A stretch of DNA of 23,565 bases, from contig CALKUW010000318.1 of NCBI GenBank assembly GCA_937996585.1, forward strand, positions 1 to 23,565, in the 5' to 3' direction. This DNA is from an uncultured Flavobacteriales bacterium (GTDB lineage: Bacteria > Bacteroidota > Bacteroidia > Flavobacteriales_D > Sanyastnellaceae). Below the pieces are notes generated by a model that searched no databases, was not told where the DNA came from, and was given only the letters and a program-made list of their open reading frames with translations. Shown one piece after another: positions 13,978 to 21,228 of this stretch. The translations under genes and the position numbers were made by a program. Every line of letters begins with the position of its first letter. The first letter of the stretch is position 1.

Positions 13978-14858
13978 GCGACCACGGCCGACGCCGTCGG
14001 CAAACTGCGGTCCACCTTCTTGAACAGGCCCTGGAGCACCTTGCCCGGGCCCACTTCCACCACTTCGTTCACGCCTTCGGCCACGAACCACTCCATGGTT
14101 TGCGTCCAGCGCACGGGGGCCGTCAACTGGGCAATCAAATTCTGGCGGATCACCTCGGGATCGGTTTCCGGGGTGGCATTCACGTTTTGTACGATGGGGC
14201 AGCGGGGGCTCCGGATGTCCGCAGCTTCGAGGGCCACGGCCAAACGCTCCCGTGCCGGCTCCATCAAGGGCGAGTGGAACGCACCGCCGACAGGCAACAC
14301 CAGGGCGCGACGTGCGCCAGCCTCGGTCAGGGCCGCACAGGCCGCCTCGATGGCGGGCACCTCACCCGAAATCACGAGTTGTCCGGGGCAGTTGTAGTTC
14401 GCCGCGACGACGATGCCCTCGGTTTCACTGCAGACCGTTTCGACCAAGCTGTCCTCAAGACCGAGGATGGCCGCCATGGTGGAAGGGGTGCTTTCACAGG
14501 CCGCCTGCATGGCTTGCGCACGTTCGCTGACGAGCTGGAGTCCTTCCGCAAAGCCGAGGCCACCGGCCGCGACCAATGCGCTGAATTCACCGAGGCTGTG
14601 TCCGGCCACGAAGGCCGGATCGAAGGCTGCCCCCATGCCTTCCGCCAGGATGACGGAATGCAGGAAGATAGCGGGCTGGGTCACCTTGGTCTGCTTCAGG
14701 TCCTCATCGGTGCCGTTGAACATGACGTCCGCAATGTCGAATCCGAGGATGTCCTTGGCTTCGGCGTAGCGGTCACGCGCAAAGCCGTGGGCGTCGAACA
14801 TGTCCTTCCCCATGCCGGGGAACTGGGCCCCCTGTCCGGGGAAAACCATGATTTTCAT
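13974..14858 (-). CDS. fabD: Malonyl-CoA:ACP transacylase
   Basis: Encodes 294 residues, a normal FabD length. It moves malonyl from CoA to acyl carrier protein in fatty-acid synthesis. The active-site serine is in GHSLGE (86-91, Ser 88), the partner histidine in GGAFHSPLM (His 195), the malonyl-binding arginine in SERAQAM (Arg 113), and the oxyanion glutamine region is FPGQGAQ (6-12). The late VEVGPGKVLQGL block is also present. The start MKIMVFPGQGAQ is standard. A TAATTTCG box sits 4 nt before it. It follows a DUF3078 gene by 57 nt, and other fab genes are absent. Its stop overlaps that of the small coiled-coil gene. Confidence 0.97.
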   Translation of the reverse strand: MKIMVFPGQGAQFPGMGKDMFDAHGFARDRYAEAKDILGFDIADVMFNGTDEDLKQTKVTQPAIFLHSVILAEGMGAAFDPAFVAGHSLGEFSALVAAGGLGFAEGLQLVSERAQAMQAACESTPSTMAAILGLEDSLVETVCSETEGIVVAANYNCPGQLVISGEVPAIEAACAALTEAGARRALVLPVGGAFHSPLMEPARERLAVALEAADIRSPRCPIVQNVNATPETDPEVIRQNLIAQLTAPVRWTQTMEWFVAEGVNEVVEVGPGKVLQGLFKKVDRSLPTASAVVA

Positions 14859-14862
14859 GCGC

Positions 14863-14870
14863 CGAAATTA
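14863..14870 (-). promoter_or_regulatory. -7 box for fabD (TAATTTCG)
   Basis: The minus strand reads TAATTTCG followed by GCGC and the fabD ATG. The 4-nt gap equals that at purE and predicts a leaderless or near-leaderless mRNA. No TTTG -33 element is clear. Confidence 0.55.
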
Positions 14871-14915
14871 CACTTTCCGGGCGACCTGAAGCTGCATCGA
14901 AGAGCTGGCGGAAGG

Positions 14916-15920
14916 TCAGAGTTTGTAGGAGAGCCCAATCGAGAGCACTTCCTTGAATTGGGTGCCCGGTCCCATCCGCGCGGGAATGGTCGTGGCGACT
15001 CCGTCTACGATTTCCGTTCGGGCGGGGTCCTTCTCGAGAACCACGTCGTCGTCGTAGATGAGGTGGGTGCTGATGGTCGTGCGCAGCAGCTCGTTGACCT
15101 TCAGCTCGAGCAGGCCCGTCCAGTTGACGTCGATGTTGCCCGGCTGGTTGAGGTAGTTGGAGAAAAGGTCAAGCTGATGCGTCCAGGTGACATTCTCCAT
15201 CAGGTCGAAGGAGATGTTCCACCGCAGGTACCCCCCGAGTTCGAAGCGGGTGTGCTGGCCGGCCTCCACACCGAAGGCGCCGGCAGCCGCAAGGGTGTCA
15301 TCCAGAAGCACGGTGAGCTTCCCGGTGAACGGGGCGATGAACAACTTGCTTTTCTTGCCTGCCTTGGGAGCAAGTCCGGCAGCGGCGACGAGATAGCCCG
15401 GGGACAGGAAATCCGAAATCCGCTGGTTGCGGTCGGGCAGGCCATCCACGAGCGCGTAACCGGGCAGGAACTGCGTCCGAGCGTCGACAAGAAGGGAAAG
15501 ACGGGCGTCCTTCAGCGCGTGCTGCATGGCCGTGTTCCATTGACCGGTGAGGATGAGCCGGTCATCGGTCTTGCGCCACCCGCCCTGTTGCCGGAGCAGG
15601 CCGAGGGCGGCATCGAGGCCCCATCCGCTGCTGCGCGGGCCCTTCTCGCGGGTCTCCTTTAGGTTGCAAAGGGCCGTGAACGCGACCGAACTCTCACCAC
15701 CACCGGCCCAGTTCTCCAAGGCCGTCTGGCTCAGGTTGAGGCCGAGCGTCCCCGCGAAATCCTGGAGGGTATCCAATGGGTTCTCATCCTCCACCATCAC
15801 CGCTTTTTCCACCCTGGGTACCGCCATCTGTCCTGTGACGGGACCGGTGCACGCCAACATGGCCAAAAGCGCCATGGCATTGAATTTCCCAGCAACGGAG
15901 GAGGAGAAGGGTGTCGTCAT
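14916..15920 (-). CDS. DUF3078 domain protein, exported
   Basis: Encodes 334 residues. The N-terminus has a Sec-type signal: MTTPFSSSVAGKFNAMALLA then LACTGPVTGQ; a second ATG at residue 16 could be the true start. The mature part has alternating hydrophobic segments of beta strands, the conserved NLSQTALENWAGGGESSVAF near residues 62-80, and NRQ/ISDFLSPGYLVAAAGL features of DUF3078, a Bacteroidota outer-membrane-like family of unknown function. The C-terminus ends in SIGLSYKL, a strand-like end as in barrel proteins. It lies 57 nt upstream of fabD on the same strand and is divergent from the secreted unknown gene at 15993. Confidence 0.8.
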   Translation of the reverse strand: MTTPFSSSVAGKFNAMALLAMLACTGPVTGQMAVPRVEKAVMVEDENPLDTLQDFAGTLGLNLSQTALENWAGGGESSVAFTALCNLKETREKGPRSSGWGLDAALGLLRQQGGWRKTDDRLILTGQWNTAMQHALKDARLSLLVDARTQFLPGYALVDGLPDRNQRISDFLSPGYLVAAAGLAPKAGKKSKLFIAPFTGKLTVLLDDTLAAAGAFGVEAGQHTRFELGGYLRWNISFDLMENVTWTHQLDLFSNYLNQPGNIDVNWTGLLELKVNELLRTTISTHLIYDDDVVLEKDPARTEIVDGVATTIPARMGPGTQFKEVLSIGLSYKL

Positions 15921-15992
15921 TTGTGCGGTTGGTTTTGCCTTCGGTACTTATGCCCAACGCATTCCGGGCTAAATTAATGTCCGCCAAGCCAG

Positions 15993-16568
15993 ATGTTGCG
16001 CTACCTGACCATCGCCACTTGCCTCCTTTTCATGGGAGCGGGTTCCCTGCACGCCCAGACGGCGGACATCGCCATGGCGGGGGTCCAGATCTGTGATTGC
16101 CTGCCTGCAGACAACTATCTCCTGGTCAAGAAGAAGAAGACCGTTGACGGGGTGGCATCAACCGTCTTCCACGCCAACGTCGAGGTGCTCATCACCTTTC
16201 TGACGGCCTACGGGCATGTCGGGGCGCATGCGCTCAACCTGAATTGGCCCACGGACCTGATCGTGGGCTCGGCCGACCTGACGGCCATGTTGACCGGCTT
16301 CAATCATTACCCACCGTTCGAGGAGACCCTGTGCAGCTGGGAGGTGATCAATGTGGCCAGCCACGGATGGATCCTCGAGCAGATCGACGCAGTAGGATAC
16401 TCCGAGGCCTACATCCATGAGTCCACGTTCGATGAATTCCTGGAGGGGCCGCAGACGTATGGCCAGTGCGGGCTCAACAGTTTCGACCTTGAGATGGTGT
16501 ACCTGCCCGACTCCGTCATCCGCCTGACCTTCGTGCGGAAATTCCTGGGCAACGGGGCACCGGATTGA
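15993..16568 (+). CDS. Secreted hypothetical protein with four cysteines
   Basis: Encodes 191 residues; no family recognised. A clear Sec signal peptide (MLRYLTIATCLLFMGAGSLH, cleavage after the following AHA-like site, before QTADIA) sends it across the inner membrane. The mature part has four cysteines, C34 and C36 in a CDC motif, C114 and C159, which could form two disulfides. It is rich in aromatic residues and short strands (FHANVEVLITFLTAYGHVGA, YLPDSVIRLTFVRKFLG), so a small beta-rich domain is likely. It starts 72 nt from the divergent DUF3078 gene and ends 94 nt before the TonB receptor on the same strand. A TAAATTAA sequence 15 nt before the ATG may be its promoter. Confidence 0.75.
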   Translation: MLRYLTIATCLLFMGAGSLHAQTADIAMAGVQICDCLPADNYLLVKKKKTVDGVASTVFHANVEVLITFLTAYGHVGAHALNLNWPTDLIVGSADLTAMLTGFNHYPPFEETLCSWEVINVASHGWILEQIDAVGYSEAYIHESTFDEFLEGPQTYGQCGLNSFDLEMVYLPDSVIRLTFVRKFLGNGAPD

Positions 16569-16591
16569 CGGCAGGGCCTCAGTGGAAATCG

Positions 16592-16608
16592 CGTGGTGAA
16601 ATACCACG
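16592..16608 (+). promoter_or_regulatory. Inverted repeat upstream of the TonB receptor
   Basis: CGTGGT-GAAAT-ACCACG, a perfect 6-bp stem with a 5-base loop, 24 nt after the secreted gene stop and 54 nt before the receptor start. It could be an operator or a weak terminator (TTTG, not a U tract, follows). No known iron-box sequence is recognised. Confidence 0.35.
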
Positions 16609-16662
16609 TTTGGGGGATGGGGTGAATGCGGTTTTGGAAGCAGGTTTGCGGCGTTATTTAGA

Positions 16663-19098
16663 ATGCGTCCAAATAAGTCCCTCCTTTCCCTCCTGGCCGG
16701 CGTTCTGCTTGCGCTCAATGGAGTTGCACAAGGCGAAGTCAGCCTGCGGATTGTGGACGCCAACGGCGCCGGCATCCCCGGCGTTGCCCTCGTATCCACG
16801 TCCGGACATGGTGCCGTGACTGATGGCCTTGGGACGGTGGTGTTGTCCGATTCCGTTCTCTTCATGGAGGCGACCTGGATGTTGCGGTGCCTGGGGTTCC
16901 AGGACCGCGAGATGCGATCAGATGAACTCATCAGTGGCCGTGCGTTCCGCATGGAGGAGGCGGTCCTTGACCTTCCGCAGGCATTGGTGGAGGCCGTGAG
17001 CCTGACCGGTGGGCGGCCCATGGGGGTACCGGGCGCCGTGACTGTGCTGTCCGCCAAGGCGCTGCGGCGCCAGGGTGCCACGGACATCAATCGGGCGCTC
17101 AGAACCGTTCCCGGGGTATACATCCAGGAGGAGGACGGATTCGGACTCAGGCCCAACATCGGATTGCGCGGCAGTGGAGCCGAACGGAGCAGCCGCATCT
17201 CCATCCTTGAGGATGGGGTGCCCATTGCCCCGGCCCCCTATACCGCTCCGAGCGCCTACTATTTCCCTTCCGTCGGACGGATGGCCGGAGTGGAGGTCAT
17301 GAAGGGCGCCAGCCAGATCGCCCATGGCCCCAACACCATCGGAGGTGCCATCAACTTCATCAGCACCCCCATCCCAAGCGCGTTGGCGGGTCGGGTGGAC
17401 GGCCGCATCGGCAGCTTTGGAACGGGCCGACTGCACGTGTACACGGGCGATGGCTCGGGCCGCATCGGCTGGATGGTGGAGGCCATGCAGGCCGGGAGCC
17501 GAGGTTTCAAGTCCATTGACGGCGGTGGCCCCACGGGGTTCGACAAGCTCGACCTTTTGGGCAAGCTGCGTTGGACCTCCCGGGAGGGTGCGCGCCTTGT
17601 CCAACGTGTGGAGGCCAAGCTGGGCGCAGTCAACGAGGTCAGCCATGAGACTTATGCCGGCCTCTTGCGCGCGGATTTCGAAACCGATCCCTACCGACGT
17701 TACGCGGGCAGCGCTGAAGACCGCATGGACGCACATCAGCGTCAGGCGGTGTTGACCCACGTGGTGGAGCTCGGCCGTGGATGGCGTTGGACCAACCGGG
17801 CCTACGCGACCCGTTTTGACCGCAATTGGTACAAGGCAGACCGCGCTGCGGCGGATGGTGGGGAATGGGTCAAACTCGGGGCGCTCTTGGGCGAGGGTGT
17901 GCCGATGGGCGACCGGGCGGCCGCATTGGAGGTGTTCCGGGACGGTGCGCCTGGCGCCGTGCGGCTGAAGAACAACAACCGCATCTACCACGCCCGGGGT
18001 CTGGAGACCAAGGCGTCATGGGAACATGCAGGGGCGGGTTGGCAGCGCTGGGACATGGCCTTGAGGCTGCACGAGGACGGCATGGACCGTTTCCAGTGGA
18101 CCGATGATTGGCAAATGACCTCGGGCCGGTTGACCACACCTGCATGGGGGACGCCGGGAGAGGAGTCCAACCGCATCGAGTGGACCCGTGCTCTTTCCGG
18201 GTATGCGCAAGGACGTTGGTCGCGCAGTGGATGGAGTTGTCTGCCCGGCTTGCGTGTCGAATCCATCCTGGCGGGGCGCGACGATTACGGTACGGCCGAC
18301 GTGGACCGCACAGGCAGCAACATCGTACGCCGCAAGAACCGCACCCTTGTGGTCTTGCCGGGCATCGGGGTCCAACGTGTGCTGGGATCGGAATGGAGTG
18401 TTTTTGCGGGTGTCCACAGGGGCTTCCTTCCGCCGGGAAGCTCGGACGAGGTCGCGCCGGAGTTCGCCTGGAACAGCGAGGCCGGGGTGCGCTGGGTGCG
18501 CGCGCGTGCAGAAGCCACAGTAGTCGGGTTCGGCCACTTCGGGCGCAACCTGCAAGGGTCGGATTTCGCCGCGAGTGGGGGATCCGGGGATGGTGAAGTC
18601 TTCAACGGCGGATCGACAAGGGTTCTCGGCGCGGAGGTTGCTGCCAACCTGACCAATGGCATCCAGCCTGCCGAAGGTCACCGGTTCGAGCTGGGGTTGG
18701 CCTACACCTTCACGGACGGGCGGTTCACGACCTCTTTTACAAGTGAATTCGAGCCTTGGGGAGAGGTCCAGGCTGGGGATTTCCTGCCGTACATGGCCCG
18801 CCATCAGGGCACGTTGAGGTTGGGCTGGGCGCGTGGCGCCTGGTCCCTCGATGCGTCCGGCGCCTTCGTAGACCCCATGCGCGTCCAAGCGGGTAACGCA
18901 CCTCTGACGGCGGTTTCAACGGCGGGGGGCAGCACGGTACTCGACGCTACGGTGCGCTGCCGGTTGCGCAATGGTTTCTCTCTCGAGGCCAGCGGCCGCA
19001 ACCTCTTCGATGCGGTGTACGTGGCCTCGAATCGGCCCGCCGGATTGCGTCCAGGCATGCCGCGCACCATCACTGGAGGGTTCAACCTCAGTTTCTGA
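16663..19098 (+). CDS. TonB-dependent outer-membrane receptor (FecA-like)
   Basis: Encodes 811 residues. A Sec signal (1 to about 23) is followed by a carboxypeptidase-regulatory-like beta domain (about 25-95; SLRIVDANGAGIPGVALVST), the plug (about 105-230) and a 22-strand barrel to the C-terminus, which ends in the aromatic NLSF. The plug block LRPNIGLRGSGAERSSRIS, then EDGVPIAPAPYTAPSAYYFP and VEVMKGASQIAHGPNTIGGA are hallmarks of the FecA-like group in Bacteroidota, often assigned to ferric citrate uptake; the true substrate is not proven. No sigma/anti-sigma pair or SusD partner is adjacent. Its 3' end overlaps the convergent CIA30 gene by 11 nt. Confidence 0.92.
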   Translation: MRPNKSLLSLLAGVLLALNGVAQGEVSLRIVDANGAGIPGVALVSTSGHGAVTDGLGTVVLSDSVLFMEATWMLRCLGFQDREMRSDELISGRAFRMEEAVLDLPQALVEAVSLTGGRPMGVPGAVTVLSAKALRRQGATDINRALRTVPGVYIQEEDGFGLRPNIGLRGSGAERSSRISILEDGVPIAPAPYTAPSAYYFPSVGRMAGVEVMKGASQIAHGPNTIGGAINFISTPIPSALAGRVDGRIGSFGTGRLHVYTGDGSGRIGWMVEAMQAGSRGFKSIDGGGPTGFDKLDLLGKLRWTSREGARLVQRVEAKLGAVNEVSHETYAGLLRADFETDPYRRYAGSAEDRMDAHQRQAVLTHVVELGRGWRWTNRAYATRFDRNWYKADRAAADGGEWVKLGALLGEGVPMGDRAAALEVFRDGAPGAVRLKNNNRIYHARGLETKASWEHAGAGWQRWDMALRLHEDGMDRFQWTDDWQMTSGRLTTPAWGTPGEESNRIEWTRALSGYAQGRWSRSGWSCLPGLRVESILAGRDDYGTADVDRTGSNIVRRKNRTLVVLPGIGVQRVLGSEWSVFAGVHRGFLPPGSSDEVAPEFAWNSEAGVRWVRARAEATVVGFGHFGRNLQGSDFAASGGSGDGEVFNGGSTRVLGAEVAANLTNGIQPAEGHRFELGLAYTFTDGRFTTSFTSEFEPWGEVQAGDFLPYMARHQGTLRLGWARGAWSLDASGAFVDPMRVQAGNAPLTAVSTAGGSTVLDATVRCRLRNGFSLEASGRNLFDAVYVASNRPAGLRPGMPRTITGGFNLSF

Positions 19099-19675
19099 CG
19101 GCGGGGGCGTTGAACCGCATCCAGTCGATTTCCAGGCCGAATTCACCGGCGGTGCCGTCATACTTCATGCACCCCATCCGCAAGATGGCCGAGAGGTCGC
19201 CCCACGTCCAGAACTCGGAGAGCTCTCCGGTATAGGCACTGCTGCGCTTCAGGCGCTCGAAGGGCACCGTGACCTCGGTCCATTCCGGTTCCACTGCAAA
19301 GTTGGCCTTCCAATAAGGCATCCACCAGCGTTCGGACGTCTCCATGGTCAGGGTGAACGTGTCCGATTGGCCCGTCGTGCTCCGGCAGCGCATGGTGACG
19401 GAGGAGAAGCCCGACAGGTCGCTCTTCCCCCAAGGCGAACGGACGGAGCTGAATCCACCGTTGTTCTCCAGTGAGACGGTACCCGCCCAGGTCATGGTGT
19501 TGCGCCCATAATCGACGACCCCGATAGATCGTCCTCCCATCACGCCATCGTTCAATGCCCGCCAGTCGGAGCGCTTGCCGCGTCCGAAATCCACGAGGGC
19601 ATCCGGGGCCGGGGCAGGGTTGGAAAAGAGGGGAGAGAGCAGGGCCATGGCGAGGAGTCCGCGAAGAGTGAGCAT
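19088..19675 (-). CDS. CIA30 / NDUFAF1-domain protein, probably exported
   Basis: Encodes 195 residues. A hydrophobic N-terminus (MLTLRGLLAMALLSPLFSNP) looks like a signal peptide. Residues about 27-190 match the CIA30 domain: LVDFGRGKRSDW, then LNDGVMGGRS (41-50), GFSSVRSPWGKSDLSGFSSV and the late LRMGCMKYDGTAGEFGLEID. CIA30 is a jelly-roll carbohydrate-binding-like fold known from the mitochondrial complex I assembly factor NDUFAF1; the role of bacterial members is not established, and periplasmic location would fit a binding function. It lies 31 nt after mnmE on the same strand. Its last 11 nt overlap the 3' end of the TonB receptor gene, so there is no terminator between them. Confidence 0.87.
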   Translation of the reverse strand: MLTLRGLLAMALLSPLFSNPAPAPDALVDFGRGKRSDWRALNDGVMGGRSIGVVDYGRNTMTWAGTVSLENNGGFSSVRSPWGKSDLSGFSSVTMRCRSTTGQSDTFTLTMETSERWWMPYWKANFAVEPEWTEVTVPFERLKRSSAYTGELSEFWTWGDLSAILRMGCMKYDGTAGEFGLEIDWMRFNAPAVRN

Positions 19676-19686
19676 GTTAGAGAAAC

Positions 19687-19701
19687 CCTGCCGTGGGCAG
19701 G
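19687..19701. repeat. Short inverted repeat between mnmE and the CIA30 gene
   Basis: CCTGCC-GTG-GGCAGG, a 6-bp GC stem with a 3-base loop in the 31-nt gap after mnmE. On the minus strand it precedes GTTTCTCT. Terminator-like, but the T-run is poor. Confidence 0.25.
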
Positions 19702-19706
19702 CAGGT

Positions 19707-21122
19707 TCACTTGCCGATGCAGAAGTTGCCGAAGATGTGGCCCAGCAGGTCGTCCGGTGTGATGGCGCCCGTGATGCGCCCCAACTGCTCGAGTGCCTCC
19801 CGGTGGTCCACGGCGAGCAGGTCTCCGCTCAATCCGGCATCGAGCCCTTCCAGCGCCCGCTGCAGTGCCTCTCGGCTGCGCTGGAGTGCATCACGGTGGC
19901 GCAGGTTCGTGACGAGGATGCGGTCTTCCTCCAGGGCGCTGCGGTAGTCCTCCCCCAACAGGGATTCGAGGGCCTCCAGCCCTTTCCTTTCCTCTGCGCT
20001 GATGGCCAGCACGGCTTCCGCTCCTTCGGGTTGCCAGCCCTCCGGACAGGGAGCCAGGTCCGTCTTGTTCACGAGCACCAGCAGGACGCCAGCGGATTCG
20101 CCCATGTGCTCCGCTGCGGCATTCCAGCGCTGTGCTGCCTCTGAGACCTCACTTTCCGCTGCCGCGCGCCCATCCGCATCCTGCAGGTCGCGCGCGTCGA
20201 GCAGGTAGAGGACAAACCGGGCAGCAGCAGCCTTGTCCCATGCCCGCCGGATCCCCTCAGCCTCGATGTCATCCACGGTTTCGCGCAAGCCAGCCGTATC
20301 GATGAAGCGGAACCGGATGCCCCCCAGGGTCATGGTCTCTTCCAGGGTGTCGCGGGTGGTACCCGGAGTATCCGAAACAATGGCCCGGTCCTCCTTGAGC
20401 AGGGCATTGAGCAGGGTCGATTTCCCGCGGTTCGGGGCCCCGAGGATGGCGACGGGCACCCCTTCCGCGATGGCGCGGCCCGTGGAGAATCCCGCGAGGA
20501 GGGTGTCAATGCGGCCGAGTAGGGCCTGCACATGTTCCCGGTACGCAGACCGATCAGCGAATTCCACGTCTTCCTCCCCGAAGTCGAGCTCGAGCTCCAT
20601 CAATGCGGTGTACTCGATCAGGGCCTCCCGGAAACCCTGGATTTCACGGCTGAATCCGCCGCCCAGCTGCTGCAGCGCGAGGCGGTGGGCCCCGGCGTGG
20701 TCCGCGTCGATGAGGTCGCCGATGGCCTCGGCCTGGGCCAGATCGCGCTTGCCGTGCAGGAAGGCACGCTGGGTGAATTCTCCGGGCAGGGCGGGCCGGC
20801 AACCGGCGTCGATGAGGCATTCCATCAGCCGCCGGGCGATGTAGGGACTGCCGTGGATGTGGCATTCGACCACGTCCTCGCCGGTGAAGCTCTTCGGTCC
20901 CTTGAAGGGAAGGAGCAGCGCTTCATCGAGCGGACGGTCCCCATCGACCAGTTGGCGCAACACCGCCTTGCCCGGTGTGGCCCCTTCCAGTCTTCCACCG
21001 CACAGGCCGTTGACGGCGCCCCATGCATCGGGTCCGCTCACGCGGACCACAGCGACCCCGCCCCGGCCAGGGGGTGTCGAGACCGCGCAGATGGTCGTTC
21101 CGTCGAGGGGGTGTGCGGGCAT
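19707..21122 (-). CDS. mnmE: tRNA uridine-5-carboxymethylaminomethyl modification GTPase
   Basis: Encodes 471 residues, standard for MnmE (TrmE). With MnmG it modifies U34 of certain tRNAs, using a folate-derived carbon. Order of parts: N-terminal folate-binding domain (1 to about 120; ICAVSTPPGRGGVAVVRVSG and ECHIHGSPYIARRL), helical domain, and inserted GTPase domain with G1 GAPNRGKST (228-236), G2 TTRDT (255-259), G3 DTAG (275-278) and G4 NKTD. The C-terminal FCIGK (467-471) carries the conserved catalytic cysteine region. Arg in GAPNRGKS replaces the more usual Val; this is a tolerated position. A CTAATTTG box lies 5 nt before the ATG. It is divergent from sucD. Confidence 0.97.
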   Translation of the reverse strand: MPAHPLDGTTICAVSTPPGRGGVAVVRVSGPDAWGAVNGLCGGRLEGATPGKAVLRQLVDGDRPLDEALLLPFKGPKSFTGEDVVECHIHGSPYIARRLMECLIDAGCRPALPGEFTQRAFLHGKRDLAQAEAIGDLIDADHAGAHRLALQQLGGGFSREIQGFREALIEYTALMELELDFGEEDVEFADRSAYREHVQALLGRIDTLLAGFSTGRAIAEGVPVAILGAPNRGKSTLLNALLKEDRAIVSDTPGTTRDTLEETMTLGGIRFRFIDTAGLRETVDDIEAEGIRRAWDKAAAARFVLYLLDARDLQDADGRAAAESEVSEAAQRWNAAAEHMGESAGVLLVLVNKTDLAPCPEGWQPEGAEAVLAISAEERKGLEALESLLGEDYRSALEEDRILVTNLRHRDALQRSREALQRALEGLDAGLSGDLLAVDHREALEQLGRITGAITPDDLLGHIFGNFCIGK

Positions 21123-21127
21123 GGGGG

Positions 21128-21135
21128 CAAATTAG
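21128..21135 (-). promoter_or_regulatory. -7-like box for mnmE (CTAATTTG)
   Basis: The minus strand reads CTAATTTG, a close but imperfect TAnnTTTG match, ending 5 nt before the mnmE ATG. It would give a leaderless mRNA, like purE and fabD. Confidence 0.35.
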
Positions 21136-21170
21136 CCCGAACCCCCTTCCGAAGCTCGCAATGCCCGCGT

Positions 21171-21178
21171 TACTTTTG
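21171..21178 (+). promoter_or_regulatory. -7 box for sucD (TACTTTTG)
   Basis: TACTTTTG matches TAnnTTTG exactly and leaves a leader of about 50 nt to the sucD ATG. It runs straight into two GC-only palindromic decamers (21178-21198), listed separately. Confidence 0.55.
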
Positions 21179-21198
21179 CGCCGGCGCAGGGGCGCCCC
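21178..21198. repeat. Two tandem palindromic GC decamers at the sucD transcript start
   Basis: GCGCCGGCGC (21178-21187) and GGGGCGCCCC (21189-21198) are each self-complementary and separated by one A. An alternative fold, GGCGC-AGGG-GCGCC, forms a 5-bp hairpin in the leader RNA. They sit where transcription should begin. Confidence 0.4.
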
Positions 21199-21228
21199 AC
21201 GACATCATCATCCCGCCACCACGATACC

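Noticed and set aside
14100..15662. A 520-codon plus-strand frame opposite fabD and DUF3078
   Set aside because: Antisense shadow of two recognised genes; no motif, no promoter, biased composition.
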